Shown here: positions 1-9,194 of the stretch, piece by piece
Position numbering within the stretch: position 1 is the stretch's first letter
Layout: every line of letters begins with the position of its first letter
Assembly: GCA_963717385.1 (NCBI GenBank)
Contig: CAVQWE010000005.1
Location: forward strand, 1-64,000
Direction: 5' to 3'
Source: Sva-07 sp963717385
Lineage (GTDB): Bacteria > Actinomycetota > Acidimicrobiia > Acidimicrobiales > Ilumatobacteraceae
DNA: 64,000 nucleotides
Position numbers and translations under genes: made by a program
The notes under the pieces: model-generated
What the model was told of the DNA's origin: nothing
The model's input: only the letters and a program-made list of their open reading frames with translations
The model's database searches: none

Positions 1-37
1 CAGGGTCGGATGCGTGATCCGACGGCCGAAGCCGTCA

Positions 38-1678
<1,641 letters not shown>

Positions 1679-1753
1679 TGGGGGTTCCTCTCTGGCTTTC
1701 GATGGTGTTGCGGTTGCGGTGTTGGGTGAGTGCTGATGTCGCCGGAGCGACGA

Positions 1754-2047
1754 TCAGTTCTCGACGACCGCGAGGACGTCGCGGCTGTTCAGGACGAGCA
1801 GGTCTTCGCCGTTGACGGCGACTTCCGTGCCGCCGTACTTCGAGTACAGAACGGTGTCGCCGACCTTGATGTCGACGGGGATGATGTCGCCCGAGGTCTC
1901 GGAGCGCTTGCCCGGGCCGACGGCGAGGACTTCACCCTGCTGCGGCTTCTCCTTGGCGGTGTCGGGGATGACGAGACCTGATGCGGTCTGCGTCTCGGCC
2001 TCGTTCGGACGGACCACGATGCGGTCATCCAGCGGCTTCAGGTTCAT
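1754..2047 (-). CDS. groES: GroES co-chaperonin (Hsp10)
   Basis: Seven-subunit lid of the GroEL chamber. The product is about 97 aa and starts MNLKPLDDRIVVRP. I chose the ATG at 2047 over an upstream in-frame ATG at 2074 because GGAGG sits seven bases before it and because GroES proteins normally begin at this point. The mobile-loop region (ETQTASGLVIPDTA) and the beta-barrel core (VGDTVLYSKYGGTEV) are intact. It is the first gene of the groES-groEL operon, downstream of two CIRCE-type operators. Confidence 0.97.
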   Translation of the reverse strand: MNLKPLDDRIVVRPNEAETQTASGLVIPDTAKEKPQQGEVLAVGPGKRSETSGDIIPVDIKVGDTVLYSKYGGTEVAVNGEDLLVLNSRDVLAVVEN

Positions 2048-2114
2048 GGTGTAAGCCTCCATTGGCTTGCTCACGGCGGGTTCGATCCCGTTGGGTCTGA
2101 TGCGCCCGAGCGAG

Positions 2115-2141
2115 TTAGCACTCGCACCGGGCGAGTGCCAA
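2115..2141 (-). promoter_or_regulatory. CIRCE operator (HrcA site), near-consensus
   Basis: TTAGCACTC, nine bases, then GAGTGCCAA: an inverted repeat matching the CIRCE consensus TTAGCACTC-N9-GAGTGCTAA at 17 of 18 arm positions. It lies about 70 bp upstream of groES, immediately downstream of a plausible -10 element, so HrcA bound here would block transcription start. HrcA itself is not in the window. Confidence 0.93.
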
Positions 2142-2170
2142 GGCTAGACGCTCGACCCCACCATTGGCAA
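2141..2170 (-). promoter_or_regulatory. Candidate groESL promoter
   Basis: Read on the minus strand, TTGCCA (2165-2170) and TAGCCT (2141-2146) are separated by 18 bp, compatible with a primary-sigma promoter. The -10 abuts the CIRCE at 2115-2141 and the -35 lies inside the second CIRCE-like element, the expected geometry for HrcA repression. Confidence 0.5.
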
Positions 2171-2190
2171 CCGACACCCGAGAGTGCCAA
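2164..2190 (-). promoter_or_regulatory. Second, degenerate CIRCE-like element
   Basis: TTGGCAACC, nine bases, then GAGTGCCAA. The spacing equals that of a true CIRCE, one arm is identical to an arm of the neighbouring element, and the arms pair at 7 of 9 positions. Its centre is 49 bp from the centre of the first element. It overlaps the candidate -35 region, so it could be a second HrcA operator. The left arm is imperfect, so binding is inferred only. Confidence 0.6.
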
Positions 2191-2293
2191 ACCTCACGGT
2201 TCCCCGAGCCCGGGTCTGCGGGAACACCCAACGCACCCCGAGCTTGCGTCTCCGGGGGGTCAGGCGGGGGCGGCAGTGGGGTGTTGGCGCTGA

Positions 2294-2884
2294 TCAGCCG
2301 TTGACGATGGCGTCGCCGTCGAGCCCGCACGAGTCGAATGCCGCTTGGGCGGTCGCATCGTCGTCCGATGTCGGCTCGCCGGCACTCGTGAGCAGATCGA
2401 CGAACCCGTCGACACCGAATCCGGCGACGAGCGCGTCGGTCACGCAGGTGACCACCTCGTCGGTGATCTCGGCGTCTTCGTCAACGAGCAACGCTGCCAC
2501 GATCGCTTCGAGCGGCGACCGGCCGTCGCCCCCGGTGGCACCGCTCACATCGACCTCGCACGCCAGAAGGAACAGGGCATTGTCGACCTCACCGAGCGAC
2601 TCGCCGGCGCTCTGGAACTCCTCGCCGAGGTTGTCCGACAGGCACTCGAGCTGTTCGTCGGTGAACGCAATCGACCAGTCGTCGGCGTAGGCAGCGATCG
2701 CGTCGAGCGCGGAGCCCGTTTCGGCCACCGCTCGATCCGACGTCGGGGCCGGCGAGGCTGCGGTCGGCGACGAGGTCACCGGTGCCGCGACGTCGGCGGC
2801 GGGACCTGCATCGGATCCGCAGGCCGACACACCGATGACCACGCCGACCGTGACCGTTGCAAGCAGGCGCTTCGACAATCGCAT
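2294..2884 (-). CDS. Putative secreted lipoprotein with internally duplicated Cys-pair unit
   Basis: Predicted exported lipoprotein of 196 aa, family not recognised. The first 22 residues form a lipoprotein signal peptide (MRLSKRLLATVTVGVVIGVS then AC), with the lipid-modified Cys at residue 22, followed by a low-complexity Ala/Pro/Ser/Thr linker. The mature part appears to hold two related units, each beginning near (F/I)TDE and carrying two cysteines (ECL...CE and TCV...SCG), which could form disulfides outside the membrane. Its ATG overlaps the maf stop as TGATG, so it is translationally coupled to maf. Acidic composition fits a surface-exposed protein. Confidence 0.75.
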   Translation of the reverse strand: MRLSKRLLATVTVGVVIGVSACGSDAGPAADVAAPVTSSPTAASPAPTSDRAVAETGSALDAIAAYADDWSIAFTDEQLECLSDNLGEEFQSAGESLGEVDNALFLLACEVDVSGATGGDGRSPLEAIVAALLVDEDAEITDEVVTCVTDALVAGFGVDGFVDLLTSAGEPTSDDDATAQAAFDSCGLDGDAIVNG

Positions 2885-3519
2885 CAGCGGACCGTATCAA
2901 TGTCGGGTGGCCCACCGGTCGACACGCCCTGACCGCGGAGCAGCTCCAGCGTCTCCGCGAGCGGCAGACCGATCACGTTCGTGACGCTTCCGTGCACCTC
3001 ACGCACGAGTGCCCCGCCAGCGCCTTGGATCGCATAGCCACCGGCCTTGCCGAACGGCTCGCCGGTCCCCACGTACCAGTCGACCAGGCGAGGCGTCAGC
3101 TCGACGACGCGCACCGCAGTCTCGATCACCGCCGTGGTGGTTCCCGGAGCCCGGGTCTCGGGGAACCATGCGACCGTCACCCCGGTGTGGACGAGGTGGG
3201 TGCGGCCTGACAGGAGCAGCAACATGCGGCGGGCGTCGGCGGCGTCGAGCGGTTTCTCGAGGATCTGGCCGTCGACGTCGACGGTGGTATCGGCCGCCAC
3301 GATCACGACGTCGGATCCCACGCGAGCACCAACGGCGGCAGCCTTCTCTCGGGACAGGCGGGCGACGTAGTCGGTCGGCGCTTCGCCCTGCTGAACGGAC
3401 TCGTCGATGTCGGCGGGCATCACCTCGAACTCGAGACCCACCGACCGCAGCAGCCCGGCTCGGCGAGGCGACGCCGAGGCGAGCACCAGCCGGCGACCAG
3501 CGAGGTCGAGAAGTGTCAC
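2884..3519 (-). CDS. maf: Maf-family nucleoside triphosphate pyrophosphatase
   Basis: House-cleaning pyrophosphatase that hydrolyses non-canonical or excess nucleoside triphosphates to monophosphates, or a septum-inhibition factor of the same fold. The 211-aa protein carries the LASASPRR signature at residues 14-21, SREKA near 56 and the catalytic-region motif DTTVDVDGQILEKP near 77-90, then GRTHLVHTGV. It sits between dus and a small lipoprotein gene, and its stop overlaps the next ATG by one base. The exact substrate class cannot be read from sequence here. Confidence 0.92.
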   Translation of the reverse strand: MTLLDLAGRRLVLASASPRRAGLLRSVGLEFEVMPADIDESVQQGEAPTDYVARLSREKAAAVGARVGSDVVIVAADTTVDVDGQILEKPLDAADARRMLLLLSGRTHLVHTGVTVAWFPETRAPGTTTAVIETAVRVVELTPRLVDWYVGTGEPFGKAGGYAIQGAGGALVREVHGSVTNVIGLPLAETLELLRGQGVSTGGPPDIDTVR

Positions 3520-3544
3520 AGCAGGCCCGGCACGGTGTGACGGT

Positions 3545-4690
3545 TCAGCCGCCGGAGATCGCCATGACGTGATCGTCGTCGGGGACGGTCACGTCGTCGA
3601 GGAGTTCTTCGCGCCGATGCCCGTCGAGCCAGCCCTCGGGAAGGCTCACCTTGATCGGACCGTTGGTGTGGCCCCGCTTGATCCGTTCTCCGCCATCGAC
3701 GATCTTCGCTGCGGGGTCGAGCCCGGCGACGATGTCGTCGAGTTCCATCAGCGTCTTGACCATCGAGAAACGGCGACGCACCTCGGGCCCGACCGGGTAG
3801 CCGCTCATGTACCAACCAGTGTGCTTGCGGAAGTCACGCATCGCGTGGTCCTCGCCGAGATGCTCGGCGAGGAGCCGGGCATGCTCGACCATCACCTCAC
3901 ACACCTCACCCAGGAGCCGGCTCGGCGGAACAGGCCGTCCAGCCAGCGCCTCGACGAGATCAGCGAACAACCAGGGCCGACCGAGGCAGCCGCGACCGAT
4001 CACCACGCCATCACAGCCGGTCTGTGCGATCATCGCCACGGCGTCGGACGCCTCCCAGATGTCGCCGTTTCCCAGCACGGGGATCGATCCGACGGCTTCC
4101 TTGAGCTCGGCGATCGCTTCCCACCGAGCCTCACCGGAATAGTGCTGTTGCACGGTTCGTGCATGCAGCGCAATGGCCGCCACGCCTTCTTCGGCACACA
4201 CCTGGCCCGTGCGGATGTGGGTCAGCCAGTCGTCGAAGAGCCCCATGCGGAACTTGGCCGTGACCGGGACGCCGTAGGGCGAGGCGTTCGTAACCGCTGC
4301 TCGCAGGATGCCGCGCAACAATTCGGGGCGGGCGGGCACCGCAGCTCCTCCGCCACGACGGGTGACCTTGGCAGCCGGGCAGCCGAAGTTGATGTCGATG
4401 TGGTCGACACGTCCGGCGTCGCAGAGCTTGGCGACGGCACGCCCCATCGTGTCGGGGTCACTGCCGTAGAGCTGCAGGCTGCGGGGGTGCTCGTCGGGAG
4501 CGAAGCTGATCATCCGATCGGTCTTCGGGTTGTTCTGCACCACCGGTGTGGCCATCACCATCTCGTTGACGTACACGAGCCCGGGAGCGAACGAGCGGCA
4601 CATCTGACGGAACGGCGCGTTGGTGACCCCCGCCATCGGAGCGAGGACCACAGGAGCCGACAGCTCGAACTGACCGATCCGGAACGACAT
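3545..4690 (-). CDS. dus: tRNA-dihydrouridine synthase (DusB type)
   Basis: FMN/NADPH-dependent enzyme that reduces uridine to dihydrouridine in the tRNA D-loop. The 381-aa protein starts with the typical APMAGVTNAPFR flavin-binding segment, has INFGCPAAKVTRRGGGAA containing the catalytic Cys near residue 103, VTAKFRMG, and the FMN-phosphate motifs IPVLGNGDIW and GCDGVVIGRGCLGRPWLF. The C-terminal helical tRNA-binding domain (FRKHTGWYMSGYP) is present. It lies upstream of maf with a 25-bp gap, in the usual actinobacterial housekeeping order. Confidence 0.95.
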   Translation of the reverse strand: MSFRIGQFELSAPVVLAPMAGVTNAPFRQMCRSFAPGLVYVNEMVMATPVVQNNPKTDRMISFAPDEHPRSLQLYGSDPDTMGRAVAKLCDAGRVDHIDINFGCPAAKVTRRGGGAAVPARPELLRGILRAAVTNASPYGVPVTAKFRMGLFDDWLTHIRTGQVCAEEGVAAIALHARTVQQHYSGEARWEAIAELKEAVGSIPVLGNGDIWEASDAVAMIAQTGCDGVVIGRGCLGRPWLFADLVEALAGRPVPPSRLLGEVCEVMVEHARLLAEHLGEDHAMRDFRKHTGWYMSGYPVGPEVRRRFSMVKTLMELDDIVAGLDPAAKIVDGGERIKRGHTNGPIKVSLPEGWLDGHRREELLDDVTVPDDDHVMAISGG

Positions 4691-4742
4691 GATCCGATCA
4701 ACGGTATCCGGGACAACTGGGGTCTGCCCCGTGTTGTCCGCG

Positions 4743-5165
4743 TCAGTTGGGGAGCGCGTCGGCCAACGATCGGGCGTCCAGGTCGATCGCCAACCAGAGC
4801 GGTTGATCGGCTGTGGCCTGCTCGGGCGGGGTCGTTGCGATCACCAGAGTGCGTGCGACGACAGCCTCGTCGAGCACACGACGATCGGCCGGCAGCGCGA
4901 ACTCGAGCACGAATGCGCACTGCACGGGCGAGCGGATGATGACCGCCAGGAAGAACCTCCAGGTCCCCTCCTCCGCGCCCGCCACCGCCGCTGCTTCGGT
5001 GGCGATGTCGCCGATCCCTTCGATTGCGTGCACTCGTGCCAGGTCGGCGATCTCCGGATGGCCCGTCGCGTCGACCACCACGGTCGGCAGTCGCTCGCCC
5101 GACGCCTCGATCGTGGTGCCTGCTTCGAGCACCGGCAGGACCACGAGGTTGGCGTCGTCGACCAT
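4743..5165 (-). CDS. Hypothetical protein between tsaD and dus
   Basis: About 140 aa, not recognised. I chose the ATG at 5165 (MVDDANLVVLPVLEAGTT) because upstream in-frame sequence overlaps the end of tsaD and is low complexity. The protein is mostly small hydrophobic and acidic residues, with a central strand-rich patch (GTWRFFLAVIIRSPVQCAFVLEFALP) and no signal peptide or membrane helix. No strong ribosome-binding site is visible. Frame composition is typical of a coding region for this genome, so I take it to be real. Confidence 0.6.
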   Translation of the reverse strand: MVDDANLVVLPVLEAGTTIEASGERLPTVVVDATGHPEIADLARVHAIEGIGDIATEAAAVAGAEEGTWRFFLAVIIRSPVQCAFVLEFALPADRRVLDEAVVARTLVIATTPPEQATADQPLWLAIDLDARSLADALPN

Positions 5166-5178
5166 GACCGGTGCCGAC

Positions 5179-6210
5179 TCAGTCGATGAAGGCGAGACGT
5201 AGGTTGGGGATGGCGCCGACGTCGAGCGGGGTCGGGCCATCGGAGCGAAGACGATGCCAACCCGCCGCGGCGATCATTGCAGCGTTGTCGGTACACATCG
5301 CTCGACTCGGCAGGAACCCCTGGATACCGTCGACTTCGCACGCTTCGAGCAACTCCTCGCGCAACAGCGAGTTCGCTGCGACCCCACCACCGAGCACGAT
5401 GCCGGTCGCGCCCACCTCGGCCGCGGCACGGCGCGCCTTGGTGACCAACACGTCGACGACCGCTGCCTGGAACGAGGCAGCGACGTCCTCCGATGACACG
5501 TCGGGATGCTTGCGCACGTAGTTGACGACCGCGGTCTTGAGACCGCTGAACGAGAAGTCGTAGCCCTCGTCCATGATCGCCCGCGGGAATCGGATCGCCT
5601 CTGGGTCGCCGTCGAGCGACGCCCGGTCGATCGCTGGGCCGCCCGGGTAGCCGAGGTCGAGGAATCGAGCGACCTTGTCGAAGGCTTCGCCGGCGGCGTC
5701 GTCGATCGTCTGGCCCATCAGCCGATACCGGCCGTGGTCCTGCATCTCGATCAGCATCGTGTGTCCGCCCGACACCAACATCACCAGCAGCGGGAACTCG
5801 AGCGTCGGATCCTCCAACGAGGCCGCATACAGGTGCGCCTCCATGTGGTTGACAGCAATGAACGGCACGTCCCAGGCCATCGCCAGCGCCTTGGCCGCCG
5901 ACACACCCACCAGGAGCGCACCGATCAGCCCGGGTCCGACGGTGCACGCAACCGCGTCGATGCGTTGTTCGTCGACACCGGCCTCGACGATTGCGCGGGC
6001 GATCACCGGGTTGAGCACGTCGAGGTGCGCCCGCGAGGCGATCTCGGGGACCACACCACCGAAGTCGGCGTGCAGGTCGACCTGAGTGGAGACCACGCTC
6101 GACACGACGTCGTAACCGCCGAGCACCAATGAGGCCGCCGTCTCGTCGCAGCTGGTCTCGATGCCGAGCACGAGCGTCGACTCGTCGACCGAGATCGGGT
6201 CGCCGCTCAC
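5179..6210 (-). CDS. tsaD: tRNA N6-threonylcarbamoyladenosine transferase TsaD
   Basis: Catalytic subunit that transfers the threonylcarbamoyl group to A37 of ANN-decoding tRNAs, acting with TsaB and TsaE. The 343-aa protein has LGIETSCDETAA, the metal-binding histidines in NHMEAHLYA, MLVSGGHTMLIEM, the FSFSGLKTAVVNY segment and the C-terminal CTDNAAMIAAAGW motif. It overlaps the end of rimI by 4 bp, forming the conserved run tsaE-tsaB-rimI-tsaD. Confidence 0.97.
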   Translation of the reverse strand: MSGDPISVDESTLVLGIETSCDETAASLVLGGYDVVSSVVSTQVDLHADFGGVVPEIASRAHLDVLNPVIARAIVEAGVDEQRIDAVACTVGPGLIGALLVGVSAAKALAMAWDVPFIAVNHMEAHLYAASLEDPTLEFPLLVMLVSGGHTMLIEMQDHGRYRLMGQTIDDAAGEAFDKVARFLDLGYPGGPAIDRASLDGDPEAIRFPRAIMDEGYDFSFSGLKTAVVNYVRKHPDVSSEDVAASFQAAVVDVLVTKARRAAAEVGATGIVLGGGVAANSLLREELLEACEVDGIQGFLPSRAMCTDNAAMIAAAGWHRLRSDGPTPLDVGAIPNLRLAFID

Positions 6211-6803
6211 GACGCACCCCGCTGCTCGGCCCCGGCGCGGATCGAATCGAGAACGCCTCGATAGTCGTCACCTTGGATGTCGTTGCACCACATCACGATT
6301 GCGTCCTCGGTGTTCTCGTAGTACCGAGCTCGTACGCCGGCGGGATTGAACCCGAAGCGGCGGTACAGCTCTTGGGCCCCCTCGGCCGAGACGCGCACCT
6401 CGAGTGTCCACGCCACCGCCCCGCGCTCGATCGCCGAGTCGGCGAGCGCAAGGAGCAAGGCGGTGGCCACACCACTGCGTTGCTGCTCGGGGAGCACCGC
6501 CACGTTGGTGACATGAGCCTCGTCGGCGTTGAACCACAACCCGGCATACCCGACGATCGGTCCGCGGGCACGCCCCAGCGACGTGAGTCGGCGAGCAACC
6601 AGATACCGCCGCGCTCCCGATCTGACTTGAGCAAGCTCGCTCTCGAACACGCCCTGCGACCACGGTTTCGGGTAACTGAGTGCCTCGATCGCCAGCACCC
6701 CGCGCCGGAGGTCGCGTCGATGCATCGGTTCGAGCGCGATGTCACCGATCACGTCGGTGCCGACATCGCCATCGCGGCGCAGGAGTCGCTCGATCACACT
6801 CAT
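6207..6803 (-). CDS. rimI: RimI-like GNAT N-acetyltransferase
   Basis: GNAT enzyme expected to acetylate the N-terminus of ribosomal protein S18 or other substrates. The 198-aa product starts MSVIERLLRR; the ATG at 6803 overlaps the natural tsaB stop (TGA, 6800-6802) as ATGA. It has the acetyl-CoA-binding PEQQRSGVATALL loop and the AQELYRRFGFNPAGVRARYY motif typical of RimI. As read, the frame is also open upstream into tsaB and looks like a TsaB-RimI fusion, but that comes from a one-base shift in tsaB near 6907. The N-terminal 25 residues are longer than in E. coli RimI. Confidence 0.9.
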   Translation of the reverse strand: MSVIERLLRRDGDVGTDVIGDIALEPMHRRDLRRGVLAIEALSYPKPWSQGVFESELAQVRSGARRYLVARRLTSLGRARGPIVGYAGLWFNADEAHVTNVAVLPEQQRSGVATALLLALADSAIERGAVAWTLEVRVSAEGAQELYRRFGFNPAGVRARYYENTEDAIVMWCNDIQGDDYRGVLDSIRAGAEQRGAS

Positions 6804-7493
6804 CGGGTCACCCGCGTCGACCAATTGATCTGTGCGTCGGGGGCACGCAGGTAGACCGGCTCGATCTCCCACGGGTTCACCCACTCCTCGCGCAGCGCCC
6901 GCGCGATGGGCGAGCTGTACGAGCGGGGCCGCCGATGGATGCGCATCGCCGCCGATCTCGCACCGGAAGCCGTCGAGGATCTCCTCGCGATAGCGCAACG
7001 CTCCATCGCCAACGCACAGCACGTCTTGGCTGCGCGCCAGCAGATCGGCGACCAACTCTTCGACCGGGCCAACGGCTGGCTCGGCCACTTGCTGCAGGCC
7101 ACCGGGCACCTGGCGGTACATCGCGTAGAACACTTCGCTCTTGCGGGCGTCGATGACCGGAACGACCACCCGGTCGGTGTGGCGGACGGGGAAGGCGAGC
7201 AGGTCCAGCGATGAGATGCCGATCATCGGGATGCGCAGCGCCTGAGCGATCGCTTTCGCTGCAGCGAGACCGACGCGCATCCCGGTGAACAGTCCGGGTC
7301 CGACGTCGACCGCGACCACGCTGATCTCATCGAGATCGATGCCGGACTGGCGGAGCAAGAACTCGATCGCCGGCACGAGCGTCTCGACGTGGCGCCGTCC
7401 CTTCGTGATCTCGAACAGCCCGATGACGCCTTCGTGGCCGCCGACGGCAACGCTCACGCGTTCGGTGGCGGTCTCGATTCCGAGGATCAGCAC
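6800..7493 (-). CDS. tsaB: TsaB, t6A biosynthesis partner protein (one-base frameshift)
   Basis: Inactive TsaD paralogue that scaffolds the TsaBDE complex. It begins MLILGIETATERVSVAVG and contains VDVGPGLFTGMRVGLA and IDARKSEVFYAMYR. The frame is lost around 6906-6908, where one extra G (plus strand) appears in a GGG run. Removing one base restores the normal C-terminus (IARALREEWVNPWEIEPVYL, then stop at 6800-6802) and a 230-aa protein. The start overlaps the end of tsaE by 7 bp. A genuine mutation is unlikely because t6A synthesis is normally essential; a sequence error is more probable. Confidence 0.9.
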
Positions 7494-8023
7494 CGGAAGG
7501 CCTCACAGGCTTCGACGAGGCGAGCCCACCGCGGTGCCCAGTTCGCACCGCTGGCCGAGATCTCGATCAACCGGGCGGTGTCGACGAGCGCATCGGCATC
7601 GCCGAAGTCGTCGTCGGCGAACAGATCCGATTCGAGATGCACCACCAGATGATCGCCGAACAGCGCATCTGCGACCTCACCCCACTCGACGAGCACGATC
7701 CCCTGGTACTCCGCCAGCTCTTCCAAGGCGAGGTCGGCGACCTCGGTGGTGCGATCGAGGCGATACAGATCGGCGTGGTGCAACGCCTTGGCACCACGGC
7801 CGGTGGCGGCGTCGATGTCGTAGGTGTGCACGAGGGTGAAGGTCGGCGAGGTGATTGGTTCGGTCACGCCGAGGGCTGCACCGAAGCCCTTCGCGAACGC
7901 CGTCTTGCCGGCTCCCATCTCGCCCGAGAGCACGATCAGGTCGCCGGGGCGGCACAGTTCGGCCAACGCTGCGGCGATCGCGTGCGTGTCGGCAAGCGAC
8001 CCAGCACGCAGTTCAAGCATCAT
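7487..8023 (-). CDS. tsaE: TsaE, t6A biosynthesis ATPase
   Basis: P-loop ATPase that drives turnover of the TsaBD complex. The product is about 178 aa. Its Walker A is SGEMGAGKTAFAKGF, followed by TSPTFTLVHTY, HHADLYRL and the Walker-B-like IVLVEWGEVAD. I place the start at the paired ATGs 8023/8020 (MMLELRAGS), which overlap the end of alr by about 11 bp; in-frame sequence further upstream lies inside alr and is low complexity. Confidence 0.94.
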   Translation of the reverse strand: MMLELRAGSLADTHAIAAALAELCRPGDLIVLSGEMGAGKTAFAKGFGAALGVTEPITSPTFTLVHTYDIDAATGRGAKALHHADLYRLDRTTEVADLALEELAEYQGIVLVEWGEVADALFGDHLVVHLESDLFADDDFGDADALVDTARLIEISASGANWAPRWARLVEACEAFRC

Positions 8024-9194
8024 CTCGACCCAACATGTCGGGCTCGATGCTACGAGCGTGTCGGCGCGGCACACGACCGCCGATCCCGCAGACGATCTCG
8101 TAACCGATCGTGTCGAGCAGCTCGGCCCAGTGCTCGGCACGGATGCGGTCAGGCCCGTCGACACCATCGTGCCCGCCGATCAGCACCACCTCGTCGCCCA
8201 CCGTCACCGTGTCATCGCCCACATCGACCATCAGCTGGTCCATGGTGATCACTCCGACGATGCGGCGGCGGCGCCCACCGATCAACACCTCGCCTCCGGC
8301 GGCGAACAGTCGCCGGGGCACGCCATCGGCGTAGCCGATCGGCACCGTCGCCACCGTGCTGTCACGCTCGAACGTGTAGCGCAGCCCGTACGAGATCCGG
8401 CTCCCCGCCGACACCCGCTTCACGTGCGACACCCGTGCCTTCAGCGCCAGAGCGGGGCGGAGCTCGCCACAGAGCGCGTCGACGCCAGGGCCCGGTGAGA
8501 TGCCGTAGATCGCAATGCCCGCACGAACGAACGATCGGCGCGCCGCCGGGTGCGCGAGGGCGCCTGCGGAGTTGGCGGCGTGCACCAGCACCCCGGATGC
8601 GAGCGGCATCGATTCGAGCACCGCGTCGAAGCGTGAGAGCTGCACATCGGTGAATTCGTCGGTGGGTTCGTCGGCCATCGCCAGATGGGTGAACACGCCG
8701 ACGAGCAACAGTGTCGGAGTGTTCGCCTCGATCGCCGACATCACGGCTGCGATCTCGTCGACCTGCGCGCCGACTCGCTGCATTCCGGAGTCGACCTTGA
8801 GGTGCACTGGCACTCCATCGACGCCGCGCTTGCGGGCCGCCGCCGCAAGCGCCTCGATGAAGGCGACCGAGTACACCGTGGCCATCAGTCGATAGCGCAC
8901 GATCGCATCGGCGTCGGCTTCGGGTTGCTCGCTGAGCACCAGGATCGGGGCGTCGACGCCGGCTGCTCGCAGTTCGCCGCCTTCGGCGACCAAGGCGACA
9001 CACAGGCCCTGCGCTCCTGCTTCGAGTGCAGCGGTGGCTGCTTCGACCGCTCCGTGGCCGTAGCCGTTGGCCTTGACCACCGCCCACAACGCGCTCGGCG
9101 CCACCACGGAACGGAGGTGTTCGACGTTGTGACGGATCGCATCGAGATCGACCTCGGCCCACGCCCAACGTGTCGACCCCTCGGGCTCGCTCAC
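8013..9194 (-). CDS. alr: Alanine racemase
   Basis: PLP-dependent enzyme converting L-alanine to D-alanine for peptidoglycan. The 393-aa protein carries the PLP-lysine motif AVVKANGYGHG near residues 38-48 and the second catalytic residue in RISYGLRYTFER. MDQLMVDVGD and the terminal GYEIVCGIGGRVPRR are also conserved. Its start overlaps the nnr stop by 4 bp. alr followed by tsaE-tsaB-rimI-tsaD is a conserved actinobacterial arrangement. Confidence 0.97.
   Translation of the reverse strand: MSEPEGSTRWAWAEVDLDAIRHNVEHLRSVVAPSALWAVVKANGYGHGAVEAATAALEAGAQGLCVALVAEGGELRAAGVDAPILVLSEQPEADADAIVRYRLMATVYSVAFIEALAAAARKRGVDGVPVHLKVDSGMQRVGAQVDEIAAVMSAIEANTPTLLLVGVFTHLAMADEPTDEFTDVQLSRFDAVLESMPLASGVLVHAANSAGALAHPAARRSFVRAGIAIYGISPGPGVDALCGELRPALALKARVSHVKRVSAGSRISYGLRYTFERDSTVATVPIGYADGVPRRLFAAGGEVLIGGRRRRIVGVITMDQLMVDVGDDTVTVGDEVVLIGGHDGVDGPDRIRAEHWAELLDTIGYEIVCGIGGRVPRRHARSIEPDMLGRDDA

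Noticed and set aside
2084..2097. T-arm-like CGGGTTCGATCCCG near groES, as a tRNA fragment
   Set aside because: The loop is one base short, there is no acceptor strand or CCA, and nothing tRNA-like lies next to it; chance similarity in a GC-rich leader.
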